Assembly: GCA_002786855.1 (NCBI GenBank)
Contig: PCUU01000092.1
Coordinates: 52,576 to 116,575 of the forward strand
Source: Cytophagales bacterium CG12_big_fil_rev_8_21_14_0_65_40_12
GTDB lineage: Bacteria > Bacteroidota > Bacteroidia > Cytophagales > Cyclobacteriaceae
Length of the DNA: 64,000 nucleotides
Reading direction: 5' to 3'
The position numbers were made by a program, and so were the translations under genes. Below are positions 53,472 through 62,263 of this stretch, piece after piece. Each line of letters starts with the position of its first letter. Within the stretch, counting starts at the first letter, position 1. Under the pieces are notes generated by a model. The model was not told the DNA's origin, ran no database searches, and worked only from the letters and a program-made list of their open reading frames with translations.

Positions 53472-53501
53472 ATCGTATCAATTTTTGACATATCGTATCA
53501 A
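53472..53501. repeat. Two direct repeats ATCGTATCAA, 20 bp apart
   Basis: ATCGTATCAA at 53472-53481 and 53492-53501 are exact copies separated by two helix turns, in the spacer upstream of truA. That spacing is like regulator binding sites. Confidence 0.55.
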
Positions 53502-53615
53502 CTTCATTCATTAAAAAAAATCTTATCTCCATAATACTGTTTGTGATAAAACAATTCGAACTCTTCTCATTCTACCGATTATCAACTTTAAAGAGTTCGG
53601 TTTTCGTCAAAATTC

Positions 53616-53643
53616 TAAGTACTAAGTACTAAATACTAACTAC
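53616..53643. repeat. Four 7-bp tandem repeats (TAAGTAC type)
   Basis: TAAGTAC, TAAGTAC, TAAATAC and TAACTAC stand head to tail and end exactly at the thiolase stop codon. This is probably slippage-derived. Confidence 0.7.
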
Positions 53644-54843
53644 TTACACTTTCTCATAAATAATGGCCGCGCCTTGGCCTACACCGATGCACATGGTTGC
53701 CAAGCCATATTTTACATTGGCTCGTTTTTGCATTTCGTGCAGCAGAGTGGCCGAAATTCTGGTACCGCTTGCACCCAATGGATGACCTATGGCGATAGAA
53801 CCCCCATTAACATTGACAATAGACGGATCAATGCCTAATTCTTGAATACAAGGTATCGCTTGAGCTGCAAAAGCCTCGTTGATTTCGGCTAAATCGATGT
53901 CATTAATGGTTAAGCCTGCCCTTTTCAAAGCTTTTTGAGTGGCCGGAATTGGCCCCACGCCCATAAAATCTGGACTTACCCCTGCAATCGCAATGGATAC
54001 CACCCTGGCCATTGGTTTTAGATTGAAAGTTTTTAAAGTGGCTTCATTGACCATTAAAGAAGCCGCTGCGCCATCATTAATTCCAGAGGAATTTCCTGCG
54101 GTGACTGTACCATTTTTTTTAAATGCCGGGCTTAAAGCTGCTAATTTTTCTATCGAAGAAAGCCGTGGATGCTCATCCTTATCAAAAACTAAAGCGTCTC
54201 CTTTTCTCTGTGGGATTTCAACAGCTGAAATTTCATTGTTGAACTTACCTGCCTCATGGGCAGCTTGATATTTCAATTGCGTATTGTGTGCAAATTCATC
54301 TTGTGCCTCTCTACTCACTTTCCACTTTTCTGCTACGTTTTCAGCAGTTTCTCCCATGGCAAAAGGATAATGCAATTCGGAAAGCTTAGGATTGATAAAT
54401 CTCCAGCCAATGGTCGTATCGTACATTTCAGTTGCTCTGCCGTAAGCAGTGTCAGATTTGCCCAAAACGAAAGGGGCGCGTGTCATGCTTTCCACTCCCC
54501 CTGCAATGTAAGCACCAGCTTCGCCCAACATCAAGGCCCTTGAAGCGTCCATGATGGACTGCAAGCCTGAGGCACAAAGCCTGTTCACGGTGACTCCACC
54601 CGTTTCAATTGGTAAACCAGCTAAAAGCAAAGCCATTCTGGCCACATTTCGGTTGTCTTCTCCGGCTTGATTTGCAGCGCCAAAAATAACATCTTCCACG
54701 AATTTAGGATCGAAAGAAGGATTACGCGCGATCAATGCTTTGATAACGTGCGCTGCCAAGTCATCTGGCCGAACGGAGGCTAAAGTACCCCCGAATTTCC
54801 CAACTGGAGTTCTGAGTATATCGACAATGTATGCTGTTTCCAT
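53644..54843 (-). CDS. Acetyl-CoA acyltransferase (thiolase)
   Basis: I start at the Met at 54843 (METAYIVDILRTPVGKFGG), 399 residues; the longer frame adds an untypical 18-residue lead. The active-site Cys90 lies in VNRLCASGLQ. The His and second Cys blocks are GHPLGASGTRI and ATMCIGVGQGAA. It could be a beta-ketothiolase or the 3-oxoadipyl-CoA thiolase of the phenylacetate route (PaaJ/PcaF), but it lies 40 kb from the paa genes, so specificity is open. Confidence 0.92.
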   Translation of the reverse strand: METAYIVDILRTPVGKFGGTLASVRPDDLAAHVIKALIARNPSFDPKFVEDVIFGAANQAGEDNRNVARMALLLAGLPIETGGVTVNRLCASGLQSIMDASRALMLGEAGAYIAGGVESMTRAPFVLGKSDTAYGRATEMYDTTIGWRFINPKLSELHYPFAMGETAENVAEKWKVSREAQDEFAHNTQLKYQAAHEAGKFNNEISAVEIPQRKGDALVFDKDEHPRLSSIEKLAALSPAFKKNGTVTAGNSSGINDGAAASLMVNEATLKTFNLKPMARVVSIAIAGVSPDFMGVGPIPATQKALKRAGLTINDIDLAEINEAFAAQAIPCIQELGIDPSIVNVNGGSIAIGHPLGASGTRISATLLHEMQKRANVKYGLATMCIGVGQGAAIIYEKV

Positions 54844-55013
54844 TTTTGAATTTTGGATTGATGATTTTCGAGGTACGAAGTAACTCAATTTAGACACTAA
54901 GGTAAAACCGTTTCTACTAAATCATAGCTCGTTGGTAATCCTCATGATAGTCTTATGGTTAAAATTTAGATGAAATCGTAATTCCAACATCTTCCATCGT
55001 AAATCGATTTGGC

Positions 55014-55021
55014 TATCTTTG
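55014..55021 (+). promoter_or_regulatory. Candidate -7 box for the DUF4293 gene
   Basis: TATCTTTG is an exact TANNTTTG match, 19 bp before the start codon at 55041. Confidence 0.5.
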
Positions 55022-55040
55022 CCCAAAACTTATCAAGATC

Positions 55041-55541
55041 ATGTTACAGCGCATTCAAAGCATTTTTTTATTCGGAGTTTCACTATGTATGGGCATGGCC
55101 TTGGCTTATTACATCTGGGGCGAAGCTAATCCAGAGCAAACTAAGGGCATTGTTTTCTCCGCTATCGACATGCAAATTATTGATTTTGGCGCTGGTACTG
55201 CCGACAGATCTGATGATCAAGTCTTAGAAACCCAAAACACTTGGTATTTAGCTGCTTTGGCCATTGCTGCATCGTTAATTGCACTTATTTCCATTTTTCA
55301 ATTCAAAAATAGATTGACGCAAATGAAATTGGGAGCACTTAACTCTATGCTAATGGTTGCCTTTTTGGGGATTTGCTTTTATAAAGTCAATCAATTCGAA
55401 TCGCTAGTAAATCCACTAGCGCAAGGCAATTTCCAGTTGGGATTTTTCTTTCCGGCAGTAGCTTTGGTATTGAATGCCGTTGCCAACCGTTTTATCCGAA
55501 AGGACGAAAAGTTAGTGAAGTCTGTGGATAGGATTAGATAA
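55041..55541 (+). CDS. DUF4293 membrane protein
   Basis: The 166-residue protein begins MLQRIQSIFLFGVSLCMGMA, the family's usual start, and has four membrane helices (about 5-25, 68-88, 95-115 and 125-148). A variable loop follows the first helix (ANPEQTKGIVFSAID). It is a Bacteroidota family of unknown function. It is convergent with the DUF4221 gene, 9 bp apart. Confidence 0.85.
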   Translation: MLQRIQSIFLFGVSLCMGMALAYYIWGEANPEQTKGIVFSAIDMQIIDFGAGTADRSDDQVLETQNTWYLAALAIAASLIALISIFQFKNRLTQMKLGALNSMLMVAFLGICFYKVNQFESLVNPLAQGNFQLGFFFPAVALVLNAVANRFIRKDEKLVKSVDRIR

Positions 55542-55550
55542 TCAAAAGTC

Positions 55551-56726
55551 TTAGTCTTTTATCTCCTCTAGTTTCAAAAGCTTAAAAGAGAAATAGTCTT
55601 CTTTATTAACCTCGTTTTCGGGGTGGTTCATAGAGATGTAAAGTCCCTCTCTGCCCACAAAAGCATTATTAGGGAGATAGGCCTGATTTTCAAATAGCTT
55701 CTCTGTGATGACTTCCAATTGTTCGTTCAACACCATAATCGCAAATGATTTTGGATAAACCGCTAGATCACGGTATTGGCTGGGGTCTATGTTTTCTAAT
55801 TCAGGAAAGCAAAAACGATAATAAACCCTTCTTATCGGATCAAAAATCAATGCTCCATAGTGTTGAGAAGTAGTGAAATACCTACCTCGATCCATCGCTG
55901 TTCCCTCTAATGGCAACCGCTCAAATTCATCTTTAAAGAATTTACTTTTCGCTTCTTTCTTGATCGATGGCCCATTTTCTAATTCAGCAGCATAAATATT
56001 ATGATCACCGAAGAATGAATAAACGATTCTATTTTCATCATTGGCCATACTGAACTCAAAATGCTTTTTAAAGTCCGCCCAGTAATCTGATGGATAAAAA
56101 AAAGGATGTTTCTTTGATTCACCCGTCTTCAGATCAACACTATAACCTAAATTAGTCGTTGCTAACTCTTCATTTGATTTAGTGGTATAACTCCCTGGAG
56201 GAAGCGCCTTAAAGAAAAAACTGCCTTTATGAATAAAAGGGATTGAAGAAAATTTTGTAGAGGAGATCATTGGGACAGAATAACCCAATGGTTCCTTGAA
56301 TCTATACTTGCTGAGAGAGTCATTCTCAAGGTTGACCATAAAATAAACCGCCCCAGCTGAGTTGAAAAGAAAAATAGAATCTAGATTCTGAACAAATACG
56401 CTACTCAAATTACCAACTCCTTCAGCGCCCTCTCTTTCGAATGTTAATGTTTTTAGAAGTGATGCTTTCTTCGTTGAATAGATTTCGAGGGAGTTATTAA
56501 ATATGTTTACCGAAAACAGCAAGTCATTCTCACCTCCATTTTGATCCAAATAAGAATATAAATAGGGACTTATATTGGATGTAGCGGAGTCAATGGGGAT
56601 TTCTAATATCTCATCCGTAACTAGAAGTTCAAATTCAGTATTGAGCTTTTCCTGAGTTTTAGAAGCACAACCAACGGATACACAAATAACAAATAGGACT
56701 ATGAGTTTCCATTTTGAATTTGTCAT
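55551..56726 (-). CDS. DUF4221-type lipoprotein, solitary copy (C)
   Basis: The 391-residue protein has its lipobox at Cys20 (CVSVGC). It shows propeller-like repeats and the shared C-terminal pattern YGALIFDPIRRVYYR (VYYR 301-304) then FVGREGLYI (359-364). It is related to the two module proteins but no Cys peptide is encoded beside it. FKBP precedes it with a 25-bp gap, so it may be cotranscribed with that gene. Confidence 0.7.
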   Translation of the reverse strand: MTNSKWKLIVLFVICVSVGCASKTQEKLNTEFELLVTDEILEIPIDSATSNISPYLYSYLDQNGGENDLLFSVNIFNNSLEIYSTKKASLLKTLTFEREGAEGVGNLSSVFVQNLDSIFLFNSAGAVYFMVNLENDSLSKYRFKEPLGYSVPMISSTKFSSIPFIHKGSFFFKALPPGSYTTKSNEELATTNLGYSVDLKTGESKKHPFFYPSDYWADFKKHFEFSMANDENRIVYSFFGDHNIYAAELENGPSIKKEAKSKFFKDEFERLPLEGTAMDRGRYFTTSQHYGALIFDPIRRVYYRFCFPELENIDPSQYRDLAVYPKSFAIMVLNEQLEVITEKLFENQAYLPNNAFVGREGLYISMNHPENEVNKEDYFSFKLLKLEEIKD

Positions 56727-56751
56727 TGCATAAGTTATCCGTTGAGCCTAT

Positions 56752-57309
56752 CTACTTATTAATGGTAGTAATTGCAATCTTGAAAATCAGATTGGAATTT
56801 GCTGGTATAATTCCCGAAGCCGAATTGGCGTAGCCATAAACTGATGGAATAATAAAAGTACCCGCCCCTTCTTCCTCAAGCAATAAAGTACCAATTTCGA
56901 AACCAGGAATTACCATGCCACGGCCTATGATAAATCCGAAGGGAACGTAATTTCGGTTTTCGTTAAATATGTTATTATCTCTGGCCTTTTGCTCATCGCT
57001 GGTGTCCACAAAGGTGCCATCCAATAAACTGAGCTCGTAGTTGACGTAAACGGTATCGCCAGAAGCGGCTTCAATGTCATTGCCGTCTTCATTGATGATG
57101 TACCTCATTTTGGAATTGGGCTCTATTTCAACCGTAAGATTGTTGGCGGCTACATAAGCATCGATCAACTTAAGGTCAATTTCTAATTGAAGTACTGGAT
57201 TGTAGGGTTCTGGTAAATCTTTCGAACAGGATTGAACCATCACAATGACCAACATTAAGCTTACCAAAATTCTTGTTACCGTATTTCCTTTTAACTCCTT
57301 CATGCTCAA
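56752..57309 (-). CDS. FKBP-type peptidyl-prolyl isomerase lipoprotein
   Basis: The 185-residue protein has its lipobox at Cys28 (MVQSC), anchoring it to a membrane from the periplasmic side. The C-terminal FKBP domain carries GDTVYVNYELSLLDGTFVD, then GFIIGRGMVIPGFEIG and FIIPSVYGY, shown in parts. It assists folding of exported proteins. It is just upstream of a DUF4221 lipoprotein gene in the same direction; a shared exported-protein theme is plausible but unproven. Confidence 0.88.
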   Translation of the reverse strand: MSMKELKGNTVTRILVSLMLVIVMVQSCSKDLPEPYNPVLQLEIDLKLIDAYVAANNLTVEIEPNSKMRYIINEDGNDIEAASGDTVYVNYELSLLDGTFVDTSDEQKARDNNIFNENRNYVPFGFIIGRGMVIPGFEIGTLLLEEEGAGTFIIPSVYGYANSASGIIPANSNLIFKIAITTINK

Positions 57310-57375
57310 ATTTTAATTTCTTTAACAACCTCCAATTTTGACACGACCTGAATTGTTTTAGTTGTATCCGATTTG

Positions 57376-57383
57376 CAAATATA
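57376..57383 (-). promoter_or_regulatory. Candidate -7 box for the FKBP/DUF4221 unit
   Basis: The minus strand reads TATATTTG (TANNTTTG), 66 bp ahead of the FKBP start. It lies in the 97-bp gap behind the RND permease gene. Confidence 0.45.
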
Positions 57384-57406
57384 CATGCCTTGAGGCTTGA
57401 AAAATG

Positions 57407-60400
57407 TTAAACTTTCTGAATTTTAGTGGATAAGAAAACTGGAAGACAAACAAATACGGCCACCATTGAAAACACCAGCCCGCCAATGGTACCAATGGCC
57501 AAAGCAAACCAAAAAACTTCGTTTTCTCCCTCCATTAAAAAAGGAATCAATCCAAAACAGGTAGATAGAATGGTCAGCAAAATTGGCATGGATTTACCTA
57601 AAACAGAGCGCAAAACCGCTCGATTATACTGCTTTAAACTTGTGTTATTTAAATCGTTGACAATGAAAATTGCCGCATTCACCACCAAACCACCCAACAT
57701 TACAAAGGCCGCATAGCCCCCTTGATCAAATGAAAAATCGAATAACGAAAAAATTAAGAAAAGGCCTATAAAGGAAATTGGAATGGTGATTATGATGTAA
57801 AAGGGTTGTTTCAGGTTTTCGAAAAGTATGGCACAGATAAAGAAGATGCCCAAAATCAAATAGCCCAATAGGCCATATTTTCGCTTTTCTTTCGCAAACC
57901 TGAAGTAATTATCCTGCACATCAATTTGGTAACCCACTGGCAAACTCAACTTCATTTCTTCTATCACCTTATCACGGTATTGGGCTCCAAATTTGGGCGA
58001 TCCCAGATAATCAAAAGCCACCAATCGTAAGTATTGCCTGTCCTCCTTGTGGATTTCGTTGGCAGTTTCTTCAAAGCTCAAACTCGCATAATCACTCACT
58101 TTTAACAACCTGCTGGTATCGATAGGCAAGGCCTCTTGCATCAAATCGTATTTCGAGAAAGCCTTGGCATTATTTGATTTCACAAAAATTGGCAATCGCT
58201 CTTCGTTATAATTGGCAGCAGCCGAAGCCCCATTGGGCAGCGTATAATCCGAAATGACACTTACGATCTCACCACGGCTCACCCCCGCCCTGGCCAATCT
58301 ATCGACATCAAAATCCATTACATACTCGCTGCTTTTGCCCATTCCATAGCCCATTTGCTCATTGGTATTTACCACTTGGATCCTTGGGTGACTCAGCAGT
58401 TTTTGCGCCATCACTTCGGCTTGCCGATCGAGTTCATCATAGTTATAGCCCCGCATTCTAATCCTGAAACTCGGGATTTCATCGCGTTCACCGCCCACGC
58501 TAAATCCTCTGCCCACCCCGTAAACCGACCATTGCACCCCAGTTAAATCTACGGAACGCGCCTGCAGCCTCCCTTTGAGCTGATAAGGCAGTGCAGAATA
58601 CTCATATTCTGGCTCGAAAGTAATTTCTACTCTGCCGGTTCGGTTGTTTACGTAGGTGATGAATTTATCAACCCCCTTTACCCCTTCTAAATACTCTTCC
58701 ACCTTAGAAATCACAAAATTGGCATCTTCTAGTGTTGTGCCCAATGGCAGTGTGGCCTGCACCGTAAGTCGGGTTTGTTCGGCTTGGCGATAGTAATAAC
58801 CTTCATAAACTTCGGTCATAAATTTTCGCAGGGCACCGCCAAAAATTTTATCAGTAATCGGTCGGATTTCGTCCTGATAAGTATCGCTACCGATAGACTT
58901 ATTGTACCAATCCTGACCCTCCCATTGCACAGGCAGTTTGAAAACCGGTAAGCCAAAGGCCAAGATGACGAGCACGATAAAGGACTTTCTAAAACGAACA
59001 AAAAAACCAATTACTGTACCATAAGCCTTGAACCATTTGACCTTTCTTCTGAGCTGCGCGATTGAGAAAAGCTGAGCCCTTTGCAACTGCTCTTTGAAGA
59101 GAAGTTGATATAATGCGGGGGTGAAAAATAGCGCTATCACCAAAGAAACCGCCAAATTAATGGCCACCACAATTGAAAAATCGGTCAGGTCCCTGCGGTC
59201 TTCTTCTGGCAAGAGCAGTACCATCAAAAGCGCCATTATGGTGGTAAGCGAGGCCGCCAACAGCGCCACAAAAATATTTCTGTTCTTTTTGCGATACATG
59301 TGATCGAGCATCACAATGGCATTGTCTACAATTAACCCGAAAGAAATGGTGAGGCCCGCTATGGAGAAGATATGCAGCTCAACATCCAATGCATAAATGA
59401 TAATCGCAGTGATACAAAGGTTGATGGCGATACCCAAAAAAAGCGTGAAAAGATATTTCACTTTTCGATTGATCAAAAAGATAAAAACCAACAGAATGAT
59501 GACGGAAAGACCCGTTCTATTGTAAACCTTGTCCATTTCCTTATTCAAAAACTCGGTATCGTCCCGCTCCAAGAGCACTTCCATTTCTGCTGGTAAAGTA
59601 GGCTTCAGCAATGCTATTTCATTTCTGATTTGTTCGGCCAATACAATTTTATTCACTCCTTCGCGGGCGTAAATACTCAGGTTAATGGCATTTCGCCCGT
59701 TGATGCGCTGATAACTTGTAGGCGATTGCTCCTCAATAAAGACCTTGGCCACATCTTTCAAAATCAAGTCTTTGCCTTCCATCTTACCAATGATAGCTTG
59801 TTCTAAACTTTCTAGGCTATTGATCTCGGACGAAGTTCTAAAGTAAAATTGCTGTCCAGCCGCATTTTTGACCAAACCGGGATAATTGACATCCTGAAAA
59901 AGGTTTAAGCTGTTCACAATGTCATTCTTCGAAAGGCCATAGCGCAGCATCATTTGAGGATCAAAATTGACAGTGATTTGCAAATCATTGGCGCCAGTAA
60001 CCTCTACCCTTTTTATTTCCTTGATGGCCGATAGTGATTTTTGAATGTATTCTTCTACATCCTTTTTTATTTTGTAGGATGCATAGGGTCCATTGACCGA
60101 GTACAACAAAATAGGTGATTCTGCCTTGTTTTGTGTTTCGCCACCCCGCTGCTCTACCCTTGGGTACGACATATTTTCAGGGAGTTTTTTATAGATATTT
60201 CGAATGACCGCATTGACCTCAAACTTTCTAAACTCCATGTCTTCTCCCTTATCGAAAGAAAGCTCAATAGTACCTTGATTGTACCTAGAAATGCTATACA
60301 CTTTATTGATGCCCTCGATTTGCGAAATGGCATTTTCGAGAGGTGAAGTAGCCAAACGCTCCACAATATCAGGCGAAGATTTGGGCAGTGTGTAAGTGAT

Positions 60401-60517
60401 GGTAATGGCCGGCTTGGTATAGCGCGGAGTAAAATTAATATTGAGCTTAGGAATTAACGCAACCCCGACCATGGCCAGCACCACAAATACAATTACCAAT
60501 CGGAAGGGTCGCTTCAT
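57407..60517 (-). CDS. RND efflux permease
   Basis: The 1036-residue protein has the 12-helix RND layout with two large periplasmic domains. It starts MKRPFRLVIVFVVLAMVG without the more common FxxRPV lead. Helix 4 has GLIVDNAIVML (Asp398, Asn399): one acidic residue where AcrB has an Asp-Asp pair, a CusA-like state that may still conduct protons. It could belong to either the heavy-metal or hydrophobe branch. It is the mirror of the RND pair starting at 62.9 kb, with a DUF4221 module between. No adaptor lies beside it on its own strand. Confidence 0.92.
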   Translation of the reverse strand: MKRPFRLVIVFVVLAMVGVALIPKLNINFTPRYTKPAITITYTLPKSSPDIVERLATSPLENAISQIEGINKVYSISRYNQGTIELSFDKGEDMEFRKFEVNAVIRNIYKKLPENMSYPRVEQRGGETQNKAESPILLYSVNGPYASYKIKKDVEEYIQKSLSAIKEIKRVEVTGANDLQITVNFDPQMMLRYGLSKNDIVNSLNLFQDVNYPGLVKNAAGQQFYFRTSSEINSLESLEQAIIGKMEGKDLILKDVAKVFIEEQSPTSYQRINGRNAINLSIYAREGVNKIVLAEQIRNEIALLKPTLPAEMEVLLERDDTEFLNKEMDKVYNRTGLSVIILLVFIFLINRKVKYLFTLFLGIAINLCITAIIIYALDVELHIFSIAGLTISFGLIVDNAIVMLDHMYRKKNRNIFVALLAASLTTIMALLMVLLLPEEDRRDLTDFSIVVAINLAVSLVIALFFTPALYQLLFKEQLQRAQLFSIAQLRRKVKWFKAYGTVIGFFVRFRKSFIVLVILAFGLPVFKLPVQWEGQDWYNKSIGSDTYQDEIRPITDKIFGGALRKFMTEVYEGYYYRQAEQTRLTVQATLPLGTTLEDANFVISKVEEYLEGVKGVDKFITYVNNRTGRVEITFEPEYEYSALPYQLKGRLQARSVDLTGVQWSVYGVGRGFSVGGERDEIPSFRIRMRGYNYDELDRQAEVMAQKLLSHPRIQVVNTNEQMGYGMGKSSEYVMDFDVDRLARAGVSRGEIVSVISDYTLPNGASAAANYNEERLPIFVKSNNAKAFSKYDLMQEALPIDTSRLLKVSDYASLSFEETANEIHKEDRQYLRLVAFDYLGSPKFGAQYRDKVIEEMKLSLPVGYQIDVQDNYFRFAKEKRKYGLLGYLILGIFFICAILFENLKQPFYIIITIPISFIGLFLIFSLFDFSFDQGGYAAFVMLGGLVVNAAIFIVNDLNNTSLKQYNRAVLRSVLGKSMPILLTILSTCFGLIPFLMEGENEVFWFALAIGTIGGLVFSMVAVFVCLPVFLSTKIQKV

Positions 60518-60822
60518 TGTTGAAAGATATTAGATTCAGATTTACAAACCCAATATTTATAAATTATAGATGATGAAAGTTCAAAAACAAAATCAAAGCG
60601 CGAGACTATGCGAACACTGCTTCGTTACGATTTACAATTGAGTATGTTTCAACTACTAATTTGTGCTTATCAATTTTATTTAGTCTTTTTTTTACAAAAT
60701 TCATTTGAAAATCAAAATAAACTTACTACATTCAACTTGCCTTTCAGTACCGGTATGAAAAGGCAAGGGTTATAAATCCACCCTCCAATTCGGGAAGAGA
60801 TAAATATTAAATAATTATCACT
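60518..60822. other. Divergent spacer with a 32-bp interrupted palindrome
   Basis: No gene is visible. CTTGCCTTT (60736-60744) and AAAGGCAAG (60759-60767) are perfect 9-bp arms around a centre containing TACCGGTA. It has no T-run, so it looks like an operator or leader hairpin for the peptide gene (56 bp ahead of its start) or for the divergent RND gene. Confidence 0.5.
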
Positions 60823-61029
60823 ATGTTAAAAATCAAATATTTTCTAGCTTCGATGACTTTCGTTTTTGCGATCTTCTTCTCTCTTAACACCTATGGGAGT
60901 TGTGAGGTCAGTTCAGTTGAAAGTGAAAACACTGGACATTGCCGAAGAGAGCCAGGAGGGACTGCAGATTTATGTTATGGTTATGGCACAGGGCCAGCAT
61001 GTAGCGGCAGCATACCAGTAATTGGATAA
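60823..61029 (+). CDS. Small secreted four-cysteine peptide (module B)
   Basis: The 68-residue precursor starts MLKIKYF and has a hydrophobic signal core (FVFAIFFSL), with likely cleavage near residue 25. The mature part (~43 residues) has four Cys (27, 40, 51, 60) and is Gly-rich (CYGYGTGPACSGS). It is not visibly homologous to the module A peptide, but has the same Cys count, length class, signal type and gene position (ahead of a DUF4221 lipoprotein, with a hairpin between). No family is recognised. Function unknown. Confidence 0.6.
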   Translation: MLKIKYFLASMTFVFAIFFSLNTYGSCEVSSVESENTGHCRREPGGTADLCYGYGTGPACSGSIPVIG

Positions 61030-61044
61030 TTTTTTAAAAAAACT

Positions 61045-61078
61045 AAGTGAAGAGTACGAAATTTCGTACCCTTCACTT
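61045..61078 (+). promoter_or_regulatory. Intergenic hairpin between peptide and DUF4221 genes (module B)
   Basis: AAGTGAAG and CTTCACTT enclose GTACGAAA / TTTCGTAC, a near-continuous 16-bp palindromic stem with one mismatch, 15 bp past the peptide stop. Only a few T follow. It is equivalent in place to the module A hairpin at 6530-6564. It may stabilise the peptide mRNA or partly terminate. Confidence 0.72.
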
Positions 61079-61090
61079 TAAAATTACATT

Positions 61091-62263
61091 ATGAACTTAC
61101 GAAAACACATATTGCCCTTATTCTCTCTAATTCTACTCTCTTGTAGCACAATCTCGGAGAAAAATAATAACAATGAGGCAAATTCCCAGAATAGTAAAGC
61201 GTTGACCAGTACTGGCAATATTGAGTTCCCTTTAGACAGTCTAACGGGTTTCAAAAGTCTGTCCTTTTCAATTGATCATTTAAACGATTCTAGCGAAACA
61301 GTATCATTTATCAATAGACAGACTAACTCATTGTACGTCTATTCTTTAGCAAATAAACAAGTTGAAAAAATCCATAAATTCGATATGCAAGGCCCCAAGG
61401 GAGTTGGTGCTTTAGCGGCTGGCTCTCATTTGATCCATAATCGAGATTCCATTTTTATCTACAATCCCAATTTAGGGACACTTTTTCTATTTAACGGAGA
61501 CACTCAATTGACCAATAAATTCAAAATAGTGGATTTTAATAATTCCAACCTCCAAATCATTCCCGAACCTATAGGATTGGCTAAATTTCAGATTGTTGGT
61601 AAAGAAATATTTTTTCCTTCAACATTGGCACAGCCATTGAATGATTATTCCAATACACCCAGTCAAACTATAGTCAATATTGTAACAGGCGCGATACGCT
61701 ATGATTTTGTTTTTCCAAAAATTTATTCCGAAGCCTATTGGGGTGGCTCCTTTAAATACTTCTCTACGCTAGCTTTTGACGGTCAAAATATCCTAATCAA
61801 TTTTCCAATCGATGAAAACATTCATATTCGAAACATCGAAAACCAAACCAATTCAAAAGCAAAAATTCCGTCAAATCAAATATCCGCATTCGAGCCGATG
61901 GATGAGGATATTAAGTTTGGGACCAAACCTAGGGATGACTCCTTTTATCAAAAACAAGATTTATACAGCTTCTCCAATTCAGATTTTGCGGGTCTGCTAT
62001 ATGACCAATTCAGAAACGTCTATTACAGGATTGTCTATGCTCGACCGACCTTAGAGGAGGTGAAGGGTGGTGATTGGATTCCCGATATATCCATAATAAC
62101 ATTTAATCAGCAGTTCCAAATACTTTCAGAAATTCTGCTTGAGAAAGAAAAATATGACCCGTCAATGATAGGTGTCTCCAAAGATGGATTGCTAATTGCC
62201 CGTAAAGATCTTTATTCAAATGACGAAAACAATTTAACCCTTGAGATATTCAAACTACAATAG
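61091..62263 (+). CDS. DUF4221-type beta-propeller-like lipoprotein (module B)
   Basis: The 390-residue protein has its lipobox at Cys18 (LILLSC), then an Asn/Ser-rich linker. It has propeller-like repeats and the shared end: LLYDQFRNVYYR (VYYR 310-313) then VSKDGLLI (364-369). It lies 12 bp after the hairpin that follows the peptide gene and overlaps the CxxC lipoprotein gene by 23 bp. A surface or periplasmic partner of the peptide is inferred from the repeated gene order. Confidence 0.7.
   Translation: MNLRKHILPLFSLILLSCSTISEKNNNNEANSQNSKALTSTGNIEFPLDSLTGFKSLSFSIDHLNDSSETVSFINRQTNSLYVYSLANKQVEKIHKFDMQGPKGVGALAAGSHLIHNRDSIFIYNPNLGTLFLFNGDTQLTNKFKIVDFNNSNLQIIPEPIGLAKFQIVGKEIFFPSTLAQPLNDYSNTPSQTIVNIVTGAIRYDFVFPKIYSEAYWGGSFKYFSTLAFDGQNILINFPIDENIHIRNIENQTNSKAKIPSNQISAFEPMDEDIKFGTKPRDDSFYQKQDLYSFSNSDFAGLLYDQFRNVYYRIVYARPTLEEVKGGDWIPDISIITFNQQFQILSEILLEKEKYDPSMIGVSKDGLLIARKDLYSNDENNLTLEIFKLQ

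Noticed and set aside
60570..60650. Short frame starting MMKVQKQNQ upstream of module B
   Set aside because: It is 23 codons with no signal peptide and no conservation evidence.
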